A stretch of 64,000 nucleotides of DNA, taken from the NCBI GenBank assembly GCA_013146195.2, contig CM028378.1, forward strand, positions 9,229,350 to 9,293,349, written 5' to 3'. Positions within the stretch are counted from its first letter, which is position 1, and each line of letters opens with the position of its first letter. Positions 31,501 through 44,275 of the stretch are shown piece after piece. The stretch comes from Codonopsis lanceolata (taxonomy: Eukaryota; Streptophyta; Magnoliopsida; Asterales; Campanulaceae). The notes under the pieces were generated by a model. The model was not told the DNA's origin. It did not search any database and saw nothing but the letters and a program-made list of their open reading frames with translations. A program made the position numbers and the translations under genes.

Positions 31501-34500
31501 ATTGAAATGTGTTTTGAACCTTGGCTCTCTGATGTACTTATGTAGTTAATACTAACTCCATCACATTGGAAATCTGGTGCATGTATACTGACTTACTGAG
31601 TTTCAGTTTTTTCTTCTTTTTTTCATGACCTGCAATTTTTCTGTCAACATAAACTTATAACTTTTGCAACAAATCAGTTGCCAGTCACCAAGCTGCCTCA
31701 TCAATTATATGATTGGGCCTAAAATTCATTTAGGTTTGTCGTTCATTAGGCATCACCAGAGGACGCTATCACGCTGCTTGTCCTACAAGCAGGGGCATTG
31801 GCTTTGGAATAGCAGCAAAAAAGGGCATTTGCTTATGTGGTTTTGTTTCCATTTGTCTATATCTATTGCTGAGGACAGGGGAGGTTATGAAGGAATGAAT
31901 CAGTGAACTGATATCGCAGGTTGCATACCTTGGGGACAGGGCAGGAAATTCCACATGAAGAAAAATACACTAACAAAAACTTGAAAAAGCTGACCCACAG
32001 ATTAATATGAAACAGAAAAACAACAGCAATTGAGTTCTTTTGAGGCAAGAATGCGATTGTCATAAGGATGCCTAATTTGAAAAGTACTGTGGACACCAGT
32101 GTCAATGAAACTTGTAAATAGACTAGATTACACAACATCTTTGTTAAATATATACATTAATATACAACTCAACTCAACTCAACTCAGCTTAGTTCCAATC
32201 ACTTGGGGCCAGCTATATGACTACTGTTCTGCCTTTCAGTTTGGTTCAAAACAAGGTAATCACACACACCACATTCATTCATAGAGTTACTATAAGATAA
32301 TTATGATGTTATTAAAGTGCAGCATTCAACTCAACAACATGTAGTTGATGTGAGAAATGGTGCAGAATCAGAACCTCAAAATCACGTTCCGCAACATAAA
32401 TAGGAATATGAGGCTGGACGTTGTTTGTCCAATCACGAAGGTCATCTAAACCTGAATAAGAAACTGTCAGCAATCGATCACATTTAAATTGCTGGAGGGT
32501 AACTTTTTTCATAATCATCAGTACTTAATCATACATATGATAACATCAAGTGTTCACATCAGAGACCTCCAATAGCATCGGCATGAGAATGGGTAATCAC
32601 AACTGCATCAATTGTTCTTATCCTGAAAGAAAATGGAACTAGTTACAGTAAGGCAAATACAAGACAATAGGCATTAAAAAAAAGATTACAGAGCCTAAAA
32701 TGACAACAATATATCGTAATTACCACAGACCCTTCCTAACCAAAAAGCAACAAAACAACATTCACTTTAACAGAATATCTGTTTGCAAAAAACTCTGTAC
32801 AAAGACAATAGTCCTGGAAGAGAAAGATGGAAATATAAAGAACTGTTAAGTATCAATTATTCAGAGAACGGAAACTATCAAGAACAAGATGCTCACATTC
32901 ATAAATACTCATCTCAACACACATTTCATAACTCATTCAATCATGCAATGCTGAAAAATTCCCACTAACCTTTTAAGCCAACCTTTTAGTTTCTTCATAA
33001 GTTGCTAAGACAACCTGCCAGCTAAGTTTATTGCTACAATTTGTGGACATGAACTCGAGGTCAAATTTGACAGGACATGTTGTGTTGGATTAAGGAACTT
33101 CCAAACTCCAAGACACAAGGATGAGATTATATATATAATATGTATGAAGCAAACATGAATTAAGTGCTTCTATAACTCCAGTGAGATTTTTAACTTTCTA
33201 AGCACACCTTGTTTGAGATATATACAATCAAAACCTAAAGTAATTTTGGTAATTAGCCTGGCTTTGCATGTAGCAAAATATAATGTCACATTAAAAACCC
33301 TAAATCTGTTTTTTTTTTTTAGTTGTGTGTGTGGTGGTGTGGTTGGGGGGGGGGGGGACGATGCATGTCAGCACATGCGTCTGAGCCAAAAATAAGTCGA
33401 CATGGCACTTCCGGTAGTCTTAATATGTCGGTTCATTGGACACATGTCAAGCTGAAACAGATTAATGTCAAAGTGTCATAAATGGTAGTGGTTGGAGTTT
33501 TTGGGCTTCCATCACGGTGACATGGTTTGATAGCACGTGATGGAAATAGCATGATTACACATCTATTGAAATGAAGCAATGGATAATATTTGTATCCTGC
33601 AAATTTCATGACATAATTTCCTTGGCCCAAAAATATATGACTCCCCCCCCCCAAGTATCCACCAAATCCCACTTTACCCCTCCGATCGAAATTCATCCCA
33701 ATCGCATACCTCATGTTTAAATTTGTCCCATATTTTGACCCTGGCATGGATTGATGTTAGGAATATTAACTGAACTTGGCATGCCCCATACATGTGGGGG
33801 TAATTAAGAAATTTACCTTTATCCATTTCTTTTCTATTTAATCTTTTTCTGATTGCCGCAAGACCAACAAATTGAATTTTCTTTTCTCTTTATTTTCGTC
33901 ACCTCCCAATAATATTTTTAGAAATACATAGAATATACTTATATATTTATTTATTTATTTGATAAGTACATATACTCAAAAGATCCACTTTAGCAAAATC
34001 AAATTAGTGGCATTTACGTTAACAACTTAATTGTTTAATTAAAATTTACCAAAATTAAAAAAAAAATAGAAAGAAATATGAAAGAGATGTCTTCAAATTT
34101 AATTACTCCCTCCTTCCCAAAAAGATAGTCATACTTTTTATTTTGTTTTATTTTGATTTGTCCCAAAAAAAATTGTCTCATTTTTTTAATTACAATCAAA
34201 AACCTATTTCTCTCAAAACATGATATTATTTTTATGATAAAATTATGCTGCATATATGTATATATATATATATATATATATGAGTATATATTATGTATAT
34301 TTAAATATTATTGCTAAAATTTTTAAAAAAAACACAGTTCTTTTTCATTTCAAAACATGATATTTTTCTTTCATGTCACTTTAAAAACAAAAAGAATCAT
34401 TTTAGTGTAGCTTCTAGAATATATAGAAATAAAAGTACATTACTAAAATATTTGACTTTTCAACTGAGACTATTTTCTTGGAAGGAGGAGTATTATGCAG

Positions 34501-37500
34501 AATAGTAACCCAAGTACTTTCTCATTTTCTTAATGCGGAACCAACTAAGATGTAATTGTGGTAGTTTTAGGGTTAAATTATTTCTTTGTCATATAATTTT
34601 TCTCCACTTTCTTTTCTCAAACTGAATTTCTTTTTCTATTTAACTTTCCTTATTCTACCCCCACCCACAAAAAAAAAGTAAATATAACACCACCCACTAC
34701 CTCCTGCAAATCCCATAACCACCCCAACCTTCAACTCACATCGCCTATTAACCCCACCTTCAAATGCATATCACCACCACCAGTAACTTTTAACTTTCAA
34801 CTTTCAACTGCCACCACCACCATCAGAGTCACCACTGACTACCACCTAAAACTCAAATAAAAGCTTTGTTAGGGTAAAATAGGTCGCGCCTATTTTCCCC
34901 TTCCTTGCCGTGTCCCAGTGTCTTAGGACACAAGTTGTTAATACCTTTCTATGTGACTTTTTAGGAAGCTTGGTTATTGCCTTGTATAAGGACTCAAACT
35001 TGGTAAGTCCTAACTTGTAGGAATTAAAGGTTTATTACCATACGAACTCTTTCCTAATCCTAGCATTCCCTTGTTCAAGTGTTTTCTTGAAAGACAGGTT
35101 TCCTAGAGCTCTATATAAAGAAGTGAGCGTCCATTGACATCAATTACCCAAGTTGAGAATCTTAGAGAGATTTTTCGCACAAGAGCTGTTCCAGAGCTAG
35201 GATGTGCCAGTGAATGAAGCATCATCTAGAGTATCATCACACACGTTGTTCACTGTTTTGATATACACCCTTTGTTCTCTTTTCATAACCATGTGTTTTC
35301 AAGGGTGTTCTGTTATGAATAGTTTCATATTCTCTCATAGGAGTTTTTGTAAGGATTTCCACCCTCAAACGGTTTGTTTTCATATTGTAATCTTTTACAA
35401 TCTTTTAATTAGTGAAAGTTTTGCCATGAGGCACCGTCCACAAGTTTTTCACTTGTAGACATAAACCACAACTTTGTGTCTTTAAGTTTGCTTTGCTCAC
35501 TTTTCTGCAATTTTAGTAGATGATTGTAGATGAAGCTTCATCACAAGCGGGTGACCGAATCAGTTTGGTTAATTTTCTGAATCCTAACTTGGCCCAAATT
35601 TTAACAAGTGGGAGTGAACTTAGGTCTGAAATTGGGAAGGGAGGGCTATCGATGAAAGGTCTAAGTGGGTCTCATTTGGGATGAAGTGGTTTAAGAAGTA
35701 GTGGTGGTGACGATAGTGATGGTGGTGGAGGGAGATCCGACTGAGAAGGGGCGTACATGGCAGAATTTGGTAGGGTTACTTTTATTTTATATTTGGGAAG
35801 AGAGGGGGCAAAAACTTTTCCTCAAAAGAAACATGAAAAAGTTAAATAACCTGCTTGCGAGAGGCACATGCCAACTTCCGATAGGATTCCCAATGCCCAT
35901 CCAGCCCAAGGTTTTCAGTGGAACGAGTTTAAACATTGGGTATGATAATGGGACATATTCAATCAGGGGACCATCTGGGATTCGGTGGATACTTGGGGGA
36001 GGGGGTATTATTATTTTGGCCTAATTTCTTCGAAAAATTCAATTATGATTCTATGTTCAAAAACTTATTCAGGTCACAGACCATATCATGTACTATTGAG
36101 CTGGTTATATGGCTGGTGTGATACAATCAAGTAATAAACGAGCTGCATTATTATTAGGTCATTGGCCTAATTTCATTATTCAGTAGTTGTTTGGGCAGAG
36201 CCAGACACAAGAACACCTGTTCTTCAACACTACCAAAAAAACAACAATACCGTGTATCAGAAATTTCCTGCATAGGATTTTCTGTGGGTTTAATTAGTCA
36301 TAACCTGATATAGTTGGTTAAAATCATATTGATGATATTACCTTTTTACTATGGCCTATGGTACAAATAAATTACTGAAACCAAACAAAGAGGAATGAGA
36401 GCAAATTTATGCATTAAGGCAGCAACATTTTAAAATGTATACTTAAAAACTATGTAACAAGGACTCTTCACTTCGCTGGTCCACCGGTGTTGGACATGAT
36501 CAGCGCGAACATGGGCGTGGGATATGTGTCGGATCCTTCAAGTTGTAGATGGACACTCCAGCTTATGATGTCAGTCAAGTTCTTTCAAACTTGTAAATAA
36601 TCAGCTATCGAACTCTCAATTATTCTTAAATAGACTACCAAAACCTTACTATATTTCACCAATTCTCATAATCTGTAGTTCCATAACTTCTCATCAAACG
36701 GAAAAGATGTAGTACTCCCTCCGTCCCGGATAAATGTTCCTAGTTGACTAAACACAAAGATTAAGAAATGGAATTAATGATGGTTTGTAAATTTATGTTG
36801 TGATGATAATACCCATTACACACTCTCTCTTTCTCTCATTAATTATGTACCCATTACACTCGCTCTCTCTCTAAGATGTGCAATAATGATAAATGAAGGG
36901 GTATATTAGGAAGAATGGTAGAAAATTTGTACATCAAAAGTCTTTAGGAACATTAGTTGGGACATCCCAAAATAGAAAGTAGGAGTATTTATCCAGGACG
37001 GAGGGAGTATAAAATATAAAGCCATTAACTGCGTCCAAGTACTTGCACCCTATTTTGGATTGTTTTGAGCCGAGTCCACGTATTCTAAATTCATGCTTTG
37101 CCCGGATCTGACTACTACACGAGTACCCACAACCGACACCTCGACCCAAGTCCTTGTAACATAGCTTGAAAATGCCTAAATTGTCTGTACTACCATATGC
37201 AAGCATCTGAAATCATATTTAATCCCAGAGGTAGATGGTATACAGAAAATTCAGCATATCCAAATAATTATGTGTTCATTTATTTCACAAAGTTGATGGC
37301 AAAAAGAGCAGAGTGCAGATGTTCCTGTCACAACCCTTCCATCCCACGTAAAGAAATAGCTTCATAGGTTTTCAAACGATGGTCATATTTTGGTGACGTG
37401 AAGAACCAAGAGACGAGGTGAATCACATTGAGCTAGAACTACTAATCAATAAACTGCTTTGGAGTTGCAAGTGTGCAAATTCACATCGCCAACAATAAAC

Positions 37501-40500
37501 TATGTTCAGTGTTCATAAGAATTTTCTAAAATGGAAACAATGCCTAGGGTCACCCAGCTAAAAGCATACATATGATGAATGAGGTACCAAAGATTTTAGA
37601 ATATTTGCAAATAGACATAATCACGGCGAGAAGGTGAATGAGAAGAATCTTACCCGTAAGTAGGAAACCAGCGTAGAGCACTATGGTAGAAAAACCTGTA
37701 CCATGTAAGACATACACTGCTAATTAATAGCTAGGAGTAGGACCTAAATGATGGCAAGAGTAAAGTAAATTAACTTATATGTTCCACCTTCTTTCTTATA
37801 CCAGATTTCATCCAAAATAAAGGATGTTACAACTTAAAAAAGTTGGTGCAAGTGAATATGATACACAACATGGACAAAACTATTTTTACATACTATAAAT
37901 ATAGGCAATAAATGTGTTTATCTGGTTCAAGGGTCATTTTTTTGCAATGGTTTTCGAAAAAATGTTTGTTTGCTATTCAAGTAACTACTGCCTTCTGAAT
38001 CTAATTGGAATGATCAATGAACAGTTATATGGAATGCTGTATTACGATCTTCAACATCAACTTAAATCAGACTCTATGCAACTTAGGAAATCAAAACCCG
38101 TCTTCTAGTCCAGAGGACCATTATCCTCCAGATCAAGAAGTAGTGCCGTAATAGGGACAAGCTTCATACTCCCTCCGTCCCCCAAAAAGTCACATTTATA
38201 AAATTCAGAGAAAACTACTTTTTTGACCATCGTACTTATAATTGCACTTAAAATTAAACCTAAATCATTAACTTTAATTAAATATTTTAACGGTGGCTCT
38301 CTATGTGGATATATGGGTCTCACAAAGTTCATCAACATGTTTAAAGTCGACATTAGCATGTTTAGATAGCTATTGTTAAACCCAAAACGATAATTGTGGA
38401 TCCCACAAAGTCTACATCACTATGTTTAAAGAGTATGTTAAATTTCTAACAAAAGTTAACGATTTAGGTTTAAAATAAAGTGTGATTATAAGTACAATGG
38501 TCAAATTTGCAAATCAAAAAGTAGGATTGTCAAATTGACATTCTCCAAATAGTACGATGGTTAAAAAAGGAGTTTATCCTAAGAATCAAATCTTCATACT
38601 TCTTCAATTATTTTCTTTCTTTTTGAAATCATGATATTAATCAAATGTGCGACACACACACACACACACACATATATATAGGGAAAATGGTTTTTTAGTC
38701 AACGTACTAATTGGGAACGACACAATTAACCACGTAGTTTGTATAAGACAAATTTAACTAATATACTATATTTTGAAGGCAAATGAAAACAATTACGTAA
38801 CGGCCGTTTGCAAGCCGTTAAAGAGTGATGACGTGGACACGTACGTTGCTGAATGGAAATACTTAGCCAATTGGAAAATGACACACACACACACACATAG
38901 ATATATATCATGTACGAAAGTGTGTGCTATTGAGAGAAATCGGAGCAGAGGAGACTAAAGATCAATCACTTGAAGATGGGTGAAGAAAAGATCGCACGGT
39001 GATGGCGATTTGGAAGCCTTGCGATGGAGGGAAGAGAAGGGGTGTATCTGAATTTTGGAGAGTGAGCTCGGAAAGAGAGCCGCACTGGAGCAGAGGACCG
39101 ACATGAGTCTCGCCAAACTGCTTGATGCCGGAATTGGAGAAGCTTGGTCTCACTTCGCCGGATTGAGACGGTTGAAGTCTGGCAATGAGAGAGAACTCGG
39201 AGCAGAGAAAGAGGCCTATAATTAGCTGCATTGGCCTATTGAAGTTGTAGCTGCTTCTGGTCGGAACGAAGAAAGAGCTGACGCGACGCTATTAGATGAA
39301 TCTAGGTGGAGACGGACCATAGGTAGAGATGTGAAAAAAGAGTTGGGGTGGTGGTGATCGTGAAGGATCTTCCGCTGGGTTTGTAGATGGGAAGGCATCG
39401 TTGTAGTTGGTGATGATGCACTGAGAAGGAGCCGTCTAGAAGATTGACGGACTGGGGAGATAGAGAGATTGGAGTTGGAGTTGGAGTCGGCGATGGAGAT
39501 TCGCCAGAGAAGAAATGGGATTTGAGGTGGGTGTTTCATCAATTTATAGATGAGATGGATGTCGGTGGCCGGAAGTGATGGATGCCTGCTCTGATAGCCA
39601 CGTCAGCAGAATCCAACCCTTGATAGCCACGTCAGCGAATTGTTAACGAAGTTAGACGGAACGTTAACGAATTTTGTCACATTTTGTATAAATTGTTTGT
39701 CCTTTGCATACATTTTGTTTCAAATTTTAGTACATTAGTTAAATTTATCTTATACAAACTACGTGGTCAATTGTGTCACTACCATCTAGTATGTTGGTTA
39801 AAAAAGCATTTTTCCCTATATATATATAATGTAATTTCAAGGAAATATACATATTCAAAAGTACGATATTAAAAGGTTTGAATTGTCAAATGCGACTCTT
39901 TTATTGGGACGGAGGGATACATTATTGGATTTGCATAAGCCATGTTTTATTTAGAAATATCACCAACAAATACTTTGTCCACTCCCAAGTCTCATAGAAA
40001 GAGTCCTACTTTTCTTCTTTATTTTTTTTGCCTAAACAAATAAGATTTCTAGATTTAAGATTTAAAAAATCATTGTTTCTTCATTCTTATACTGCTCTTA
40101 CGTGTCAGACAAACAAATATGCAATTCTAGTGCACTTTTAAGGTAATATGTGGAAGAAAAATACATTATTAAAAAGTTTGACTGGGTAGGACTCCTTTCC
40201 AGGGGGACGGATGGAGTATAACTCAATTCAGTTTGCTCAATTAAGCACATCACTAAGCATATGTTTTTTGATTTCAAGCTAGTACTTCATTATGAGCAAC
40301 CAAGAACAATCAGTAAACATAGAGAAAATTCATGTACATGTCAGATTCAGTTTACTATTATGTTGCTGAGCATGGCAGGCCATGAGATTGAGAAAACAAT
40401 AGTAACAATCAGCTGTAATTAGGAGGAAAACTTGTACTTTTCTTCCGATCAGTTGTCCAATTCATATTCAATCTACAGACACAGTAGAAAATGCAGGTCC

Positions 40501-43389
40501 AATCTCCATGTATGTTACTATTGATAATTGATACCTCACCACTCGAGCAAAAAAGGAAAATCTGAAATATAACATGGAATGATAAAAGCCATTAAAAACT
40601 AATTTCATTGTATGCACAACACGACAATTAAACCAAAATAACAAATGACCAAAATTTGATGTAATATGAGAAGGCATAATAATTCCTTCTTTGTTTTGAT
40701 AGGTAAGTGTGACCCTTGTTGGTATGGGGAATGGAACCAAGGACCTCAAGGTCTTTGCTTGAGTGTCCTTGCCATCTCTCCCACCCCTTGTGGTCAACAT
40801 AATAATTCCTTTTTCTCACAGTAAAATACAAGTCAATGATAAAAGCATATTTGACATACTTGCCAGCATCTATGAGAATGTTACAGTTTCCAGAGGGCCT
40901 AGGGTAACGAATAAGGATGCTTGTGTTAAGTCTCCTATTCCTATTTCCAGATTCCGCAGCTTTTGTGCAAACCTATACAGCCATCAAGATATTCATTTTT
41001 CAAAATACTTCAATTCACAACTTGAAAAAGTTCAACAATGACGTTCTAGGGCTATGGATGGGGGTACCGGACATGTCTTTAAAGGATCAGTAAGGCAGCT
41101 CACACGAGGAATTCCTTCGCTAGTTCCTGTCCCCAAAAAAATGATCTCTGATTGTTCCGAAGGTACTTGTACCCGTGACTGCACACCTTCAGGATCTGTG
41201 TAATTGATCCAACGTTACTAATTAGTTCACAAATTACAGAGCCTACTAACACAAAATAAGCTTGAAACCTCACTATACAAACCTTTAATAAAACCAGTTT
41301 CAGTTTCTAATGTTTTCCTCACTTGTGCTTGTAATTTGTTTAGGGTTTTCCTTCTTCGTAGTAAGGCTGTTAATTATTTTTCTAAAACCTATTTATTTTG
41401 TATGTTAATATTGCAGGGGCTGTGCAATTACATACTTATAATACAGCATTCAGTTGATAATGTGTTTATACATTAACGTCCTCAGTTAATTATTCTGTTC
41501 TATCCAACAAGGTATCTATAGAACCCTATAGATAGAACAGGAAATGAAACAAAAGGAGGTGGATAGAGAAAGAAACGTTACCGAACAGAAAATCTCACCA
41601 ACAGGATTAAGTGGGTAAGGAAATGCTGGGACAAATGATCTGACCAACTTAAAAAGGAGCAGCAACAATACCTTGCGTTCTCCAATAAATTATAAATTAA
41701 CCTCAAAAATTGCTTTTGTTTGACCCCAAGGGGTGAGAGAAATGGAAAGGGCACTCAGGCAAAGACCTTGAGGTCCTTGGTTCCAATTCTCCCACCAACA
41801 AGGGATCACACTTATCTACAAAAAAAAATTTGCTTCTGGAGAAGATATTAAAGTTGAAAAAGATTGTATTACGACTATCAAGAAGTCATCCCAGAAATGC
41901 AAGACCGAAATCCCACACCCCCAAAAAAGAATAATTGTACTCTGACATAAACCAGAACAAATAAGTCCCCTTGTACAAGTGATTTCAACCATTTCTCTTT
42001 TAAATTTCTACCAATGAAAACCGATGCCATCTCATGAAGCACCAGCATTCACCCATATACACAAAAATAATACTCCCTCTGCCCCAAAAAGAGGGTCCCT
42101 TTCTGGAAAAAGATTGTCCAAATATGAATATTCAAACGACAGTGTCTAAATATAAGGTGCGATTTAAGAAAATGTTATCATTGAGGGGGTACATTGCTTC
42201 GTAATTGAGGGATGCAATTCGAACTCGACCCATAGTTGAGAGGGGTTATTCGTGATCGACCCATGACCGTTGGATCTAGCGACCCGGATCAATCCAGACT
42301 GTCAGATAACCTCGGTCAATCAAGCTCTATTGTATAGGAGATTTTAATTGATCTACCAAATCTAACTTTGCCAATTGCATGTCCCAATCTGCATTGCAAT
42401 GCTGCAATCGTAGTTGTCAAAGGCAAGCGCCTGAGGCGAGAGTGTAGCGCCTCATGAGTCCTAGGCGAGTCGATGTGCAAGAGTCGATGAAAAGGCGACG
42501 CCTTTGGTGCCTTTTTGAAAGTTGGCAGGTGGTAAAATGTCATGAAAGTTGCTCACTACTTAATTTTATTTTTTTAAAATGCCAGTAGTACAAAACGACA
42601 TAGGGTCTAGGTTGAAAATAAAGGAATAAAGGCCTAAATTTCCCAAATCAGACATACGAGCCCTAAAATTATCGAATGTCATGGCTGGGGAGTCGACTTC
42701 AACAGTTCAACAGACTTCAACAAACTTTGACTTCAACAGTCGACTTCAATTTCAAAGGATAGGGTTTCGAAGTCGACTGCAACTGCGCAAGGCTTCATTT
42801 TTCGCAAGTAAGCACCCAATCTTTGAAACCTTTTGACTTCAAAAACCCTCTCAATCAACTTCTATTTATTTTTTTTTTAAAAAAAATCGACTTCTATTAG
42901 TTAAGTTATCTAATGCATTAAAATTGCTTATAAGTTAATTTCCTTGAAAAACCAAAATGGGACGCTCCTTTTGTAACTTGGCATAGAACAGACAATGCAT
43001 AAACAAAAGATAGTCCAAATTTACGGTCAGTACCAACCATAGGCTACAATGTTCCATTCCATTCCGTGCCACTTTAGAACAAATTCATTCTATGATAATT
43101 CAAATGATATGGAAAGGAATCTTGCGTGTCAACCGAGCACTAAATTCGTAGCTTGGATTGATACTGAATTTAACATTATCCCACAATCGCAAAGAAAAAT
43201 CCGAATAGAAAGAAATTCAAAATAGGTAAGAAACGTTGAAAGGGACTTACTTGCATGAAGAGAAGCTCTGGAGATGAGATTGAAGGGGGACAACCCATGT
43301 CTTGAAACTGAAATTGGAGGAACAGAATGACGAGCTAAACGGATTAGGGACGTGGGAGCGGGACGAACTGCACCCAGAGTCAGAATCAT
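28564..43389 (-). CDS. MBL-fold metallo-hydrolase, 12 exons, complete
   Basis: Exons on the minus strand are 43389-43251, 41195-41068, 40972-40860, 37695-37654, 32622-32567, 32451-32375, 29981-29862, 29485-29409, 29134-29071, 28971-28921, 28827-28779 and 28688-28564. All borders are GT-AG and all phases agree, giving 346 residues and a stop. Residues 1-45 are basic and Ser/Arg-rich (MILTLGAVRPAPTSLIRLAR), like an organelle transit peptide. Metal-binding motifs are THSHADAIGGLDDLRDW, PLPVWHG, ISDVS and FTGMMHLMDHEE; the N-terminal core has IIFLGTGTSEGIPRVSC. This is the plant family of PhnP-like predicted hydrolases (phosphodiesterase fold). The substrate is not known to me. The introns hold most of the gene's length and many transposons. 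Confidence 0.9.
30282..31399. mobile_element. Mutator-like element in hydrolase intron 6
   Basis: A 9-bp target duplication TTACTATAT lies at 30273-30281 and 31400-31408. TIRs of more than 110 bp start near GATAAAATGCAC and share TGCACTTTTCCGTAATAG, TGTACAATT and TCTATGCCCT. The left end has lost one or two bases. The interior (30500-31090) is T/C-rich on the left and Gly/Trp-codon-rich on the right; I cannot assign its origin. Confidence 0.82.
34106..34491. mobile_element. Stowaway-type MITE
   Basis: The inverted ends CTCCCTCCTTCCCAAAAAGA and, on the other side, TTGGAAGGAGGAG are flanked by TA. This matches the Stowaway (Tc1/mariner) consensus CTCCCTCCGTCCC. It is AT-rich inside with a TA microsatellite near 34256. 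Confidence 0.75.
34867..35606 (+). repeat. Possible solo LTR
   Basis: It begins TGTTAGGG and ends TTTTAACA, contains a TATA box (CTCTATATAAAG near 35109) and LTR-like GC-richer leader sequence. The flanking pentamers differ (AGCTT, AGTGG), so the ends are not proven. Confidence 0.35.
36716..37009. mobile_element. Stowaway-type MITE
   Basis: Ends CTCCCTCCGTCCCGGA and TCCAGGACGGAGGGAG are inverted and flanked by TA. It lies in intron 4 of the hydrolase gene. Confidence 0.85.
38170..39913. mobile_element. Stowaway MITE split by nested elements
   Basis: The left end CTCCCTCCGTCCCCCAAAAA at 38170 pairs with the right end ATTGGGACGGAGGG near 39900-39913. Between them are a 370-bp element with its own TIRs (about 38213-38580; ACTACTTTTTTGACCATCGT against its inverse AACTCCTTTTTTAACCATCG) and the Mutator-like element 38681-39816. 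Confidence 0.6.
38681..39816. mobile_element. Mutator-like element in hydrolase intron 3
   Basis: TIRs of about 100 bp start GGGAAAA and share GACACAATT, ACCACGTAGTTTGTATAAGA and AATTTAACTAAT in inverse orientation. It inserted into a TA-rich tract, so the 9-bp duplication (ATATATATA type) is not decisive. The GC-richer interior 38950-39560 is open on the minus strand in two frames, but I recognise no protein. It may be another captured fragment. Confidence 0.7.
39970..40217. mobile_element. Stowaway-type MITE
   Basis: The left arm CTTTGTCCACTCCCA...GAGTCCTAC is inverted in GTAGGACTCC...GGGGGACGGATGGAG, bordered by TA. The ends are moderately decayed. Confidence 0.55.
40689..40797 (-). mobile_element. 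Short SINE (family Z), copy 1
   Basis: A 14-bp target duplication CATAATAATTCCTT flanks it exactly (40675-40688 and 40798-40811). On the minus strand it reads GACCACAAGGGGTGGGAGAG, an A-box-like TGGCAAGGACAC, CCTTGAGGTCCTTGG, and a B box GGTTCCATTCC. The tail runs towards 40689. It lies in hydrolase intron 3, right next to exon 3. Total length is only about 109 bp. Confidence 0.82.
41719..41824 (+). mobile_element. Short SINE (family Z), copy 2
   Basis: Same core as copy 1: GACCCCAAGGGGTGAGAGAA, CCTTGAGGTCCTTGG, B box GGTTCCAATTC, and an A-rich tail. The flanks AAAAATTGCTTTTG and AAAATTTGCTTCTG form an imperfect target duplication. It lies in hydrolase intron 1. Confidence 0.78.
42150..42342 (-). 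mobile_element. Helitron 5' fragment
   Basis: Read on the minus strand it starts TCTCCTATACAATAGAGC and shares the order of the 9236-9510 Helitron interior (GATCAATCCAGAC, GTTGAGAGGGGTTATTC). No CTRR end is clear on the other side. The neighbouring 42400-42545 is rich in AGGCG and GCGCC motifs and appears to be a separate repeat. Confidence 0.45.
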
Positions 43390-44255
43390 TTGGGGGGAAA
43401 GTAATGAAGTTCCCCCAACTTCAATGGAATAAGAAACACGGGGCTTCTTGTCCCGGCTTTGCAGACGTCGAAGAAGAGAAAGACTTTTGAAGCTTCACGC
43501 ACTATTATAGTAATATTTTCATTTTTGGCCTTACCAGCCACCAGAGTAGCAAATTGATAAAATATTTATAAATAAGAAATAAATAGATTAAATATAAATA
43601 TCTACCTACCAGAATAAGTTTTTTTATTTTATTTGTTCAAGAAAAATAGTGTCTATCTTAGCACTCACTTATGCAAGATTTGCTTGAGGTTCAGAGATGG
43701 GTATTTCATTTAATTTTGTTTTTATACTTGGTAATTGTCTTTTTATTTTCTTGTAGATTGTAGACAATTCAAAAAGACGGTGACAATTGTGGAATTTTAC
43801 TTTAAAAAATGCATAAAGTAGTTTGGTAAAGATTGGGGGCCTCAAGTTAGATACACTCGCCGGAAGACACTTCTCAATTACTTACTTCAACTGTTTTAAA
43901 TAACAAAACCCCTAAATGTTATGTAAATCTTGATTAAGTTGACTTTAAAAAAAAAAAAAAAAAGAGCTATCTATAATCCAAAAATCCGGAGAAGGTATCG
44001 TGGCAGATTTAGCAGAGGAACTGGATTACAAGTCAGTGGAGCTTAAAGCTATCGCAGGGGACAATTTGGTAGTGGAGTTTCAGGCTAGAAACTAGAAAGA
44101 ACCCATCTCATTACAAAGACCAAATAGCATCCAAACTGGGCGTTTTGCTAAACATATGCCCATCCAGTAGAGTGGCAATTCAGGACATGGCTTGGACCTC
44201 AAACTGAGAGGTTCTGATATGGGGAAATATGAATGATGTACATCTCAAATCCAGG

Positions 44256-44275
44256 TGTACGATCGCGATCGTACA
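44256..44275. other. Perfect 20-bp palindrome
   Basis: TGTACGATCGCGATCGTACA reads the same on both strands. It lies between the hydrolase promoter and the hnRNP 3' end, in a 1.5-kb stretch (43400-44900) where I see no gene. Confidence 0.9.

Larger units (their letters stand above)
33624..36021. mobile_element. Mutator-like element (GGCCAAA family) in hydrolase intron 4
   Basis: TIRs start GGCCCAAAAATA on the left and, inverted, GGCCAAAATAATA on the right. Both contain CCCCCAAGTATCCACC, AATCCCA and TGTTTAAA. Flanks are AATTTCCTT and TAATTTCTT, a decayed duplication. Stowaway (34106-34491) and LTR-like (34867-35606) insertions enlarge it. The other interior sequence shows no recognisable gene. 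Confidence 0.75.

Noticed and set aside
42074..42110. Stowaway-like end (CTCCCTCTGCCCC)
   Set aside because: One-sided; no partner found.
43980..44090. Short plus-strand frame (GIVADLAEELDYKSVELKAI)
   Set aside because: Looks protein-like but has no start, splice partner or family that I know.
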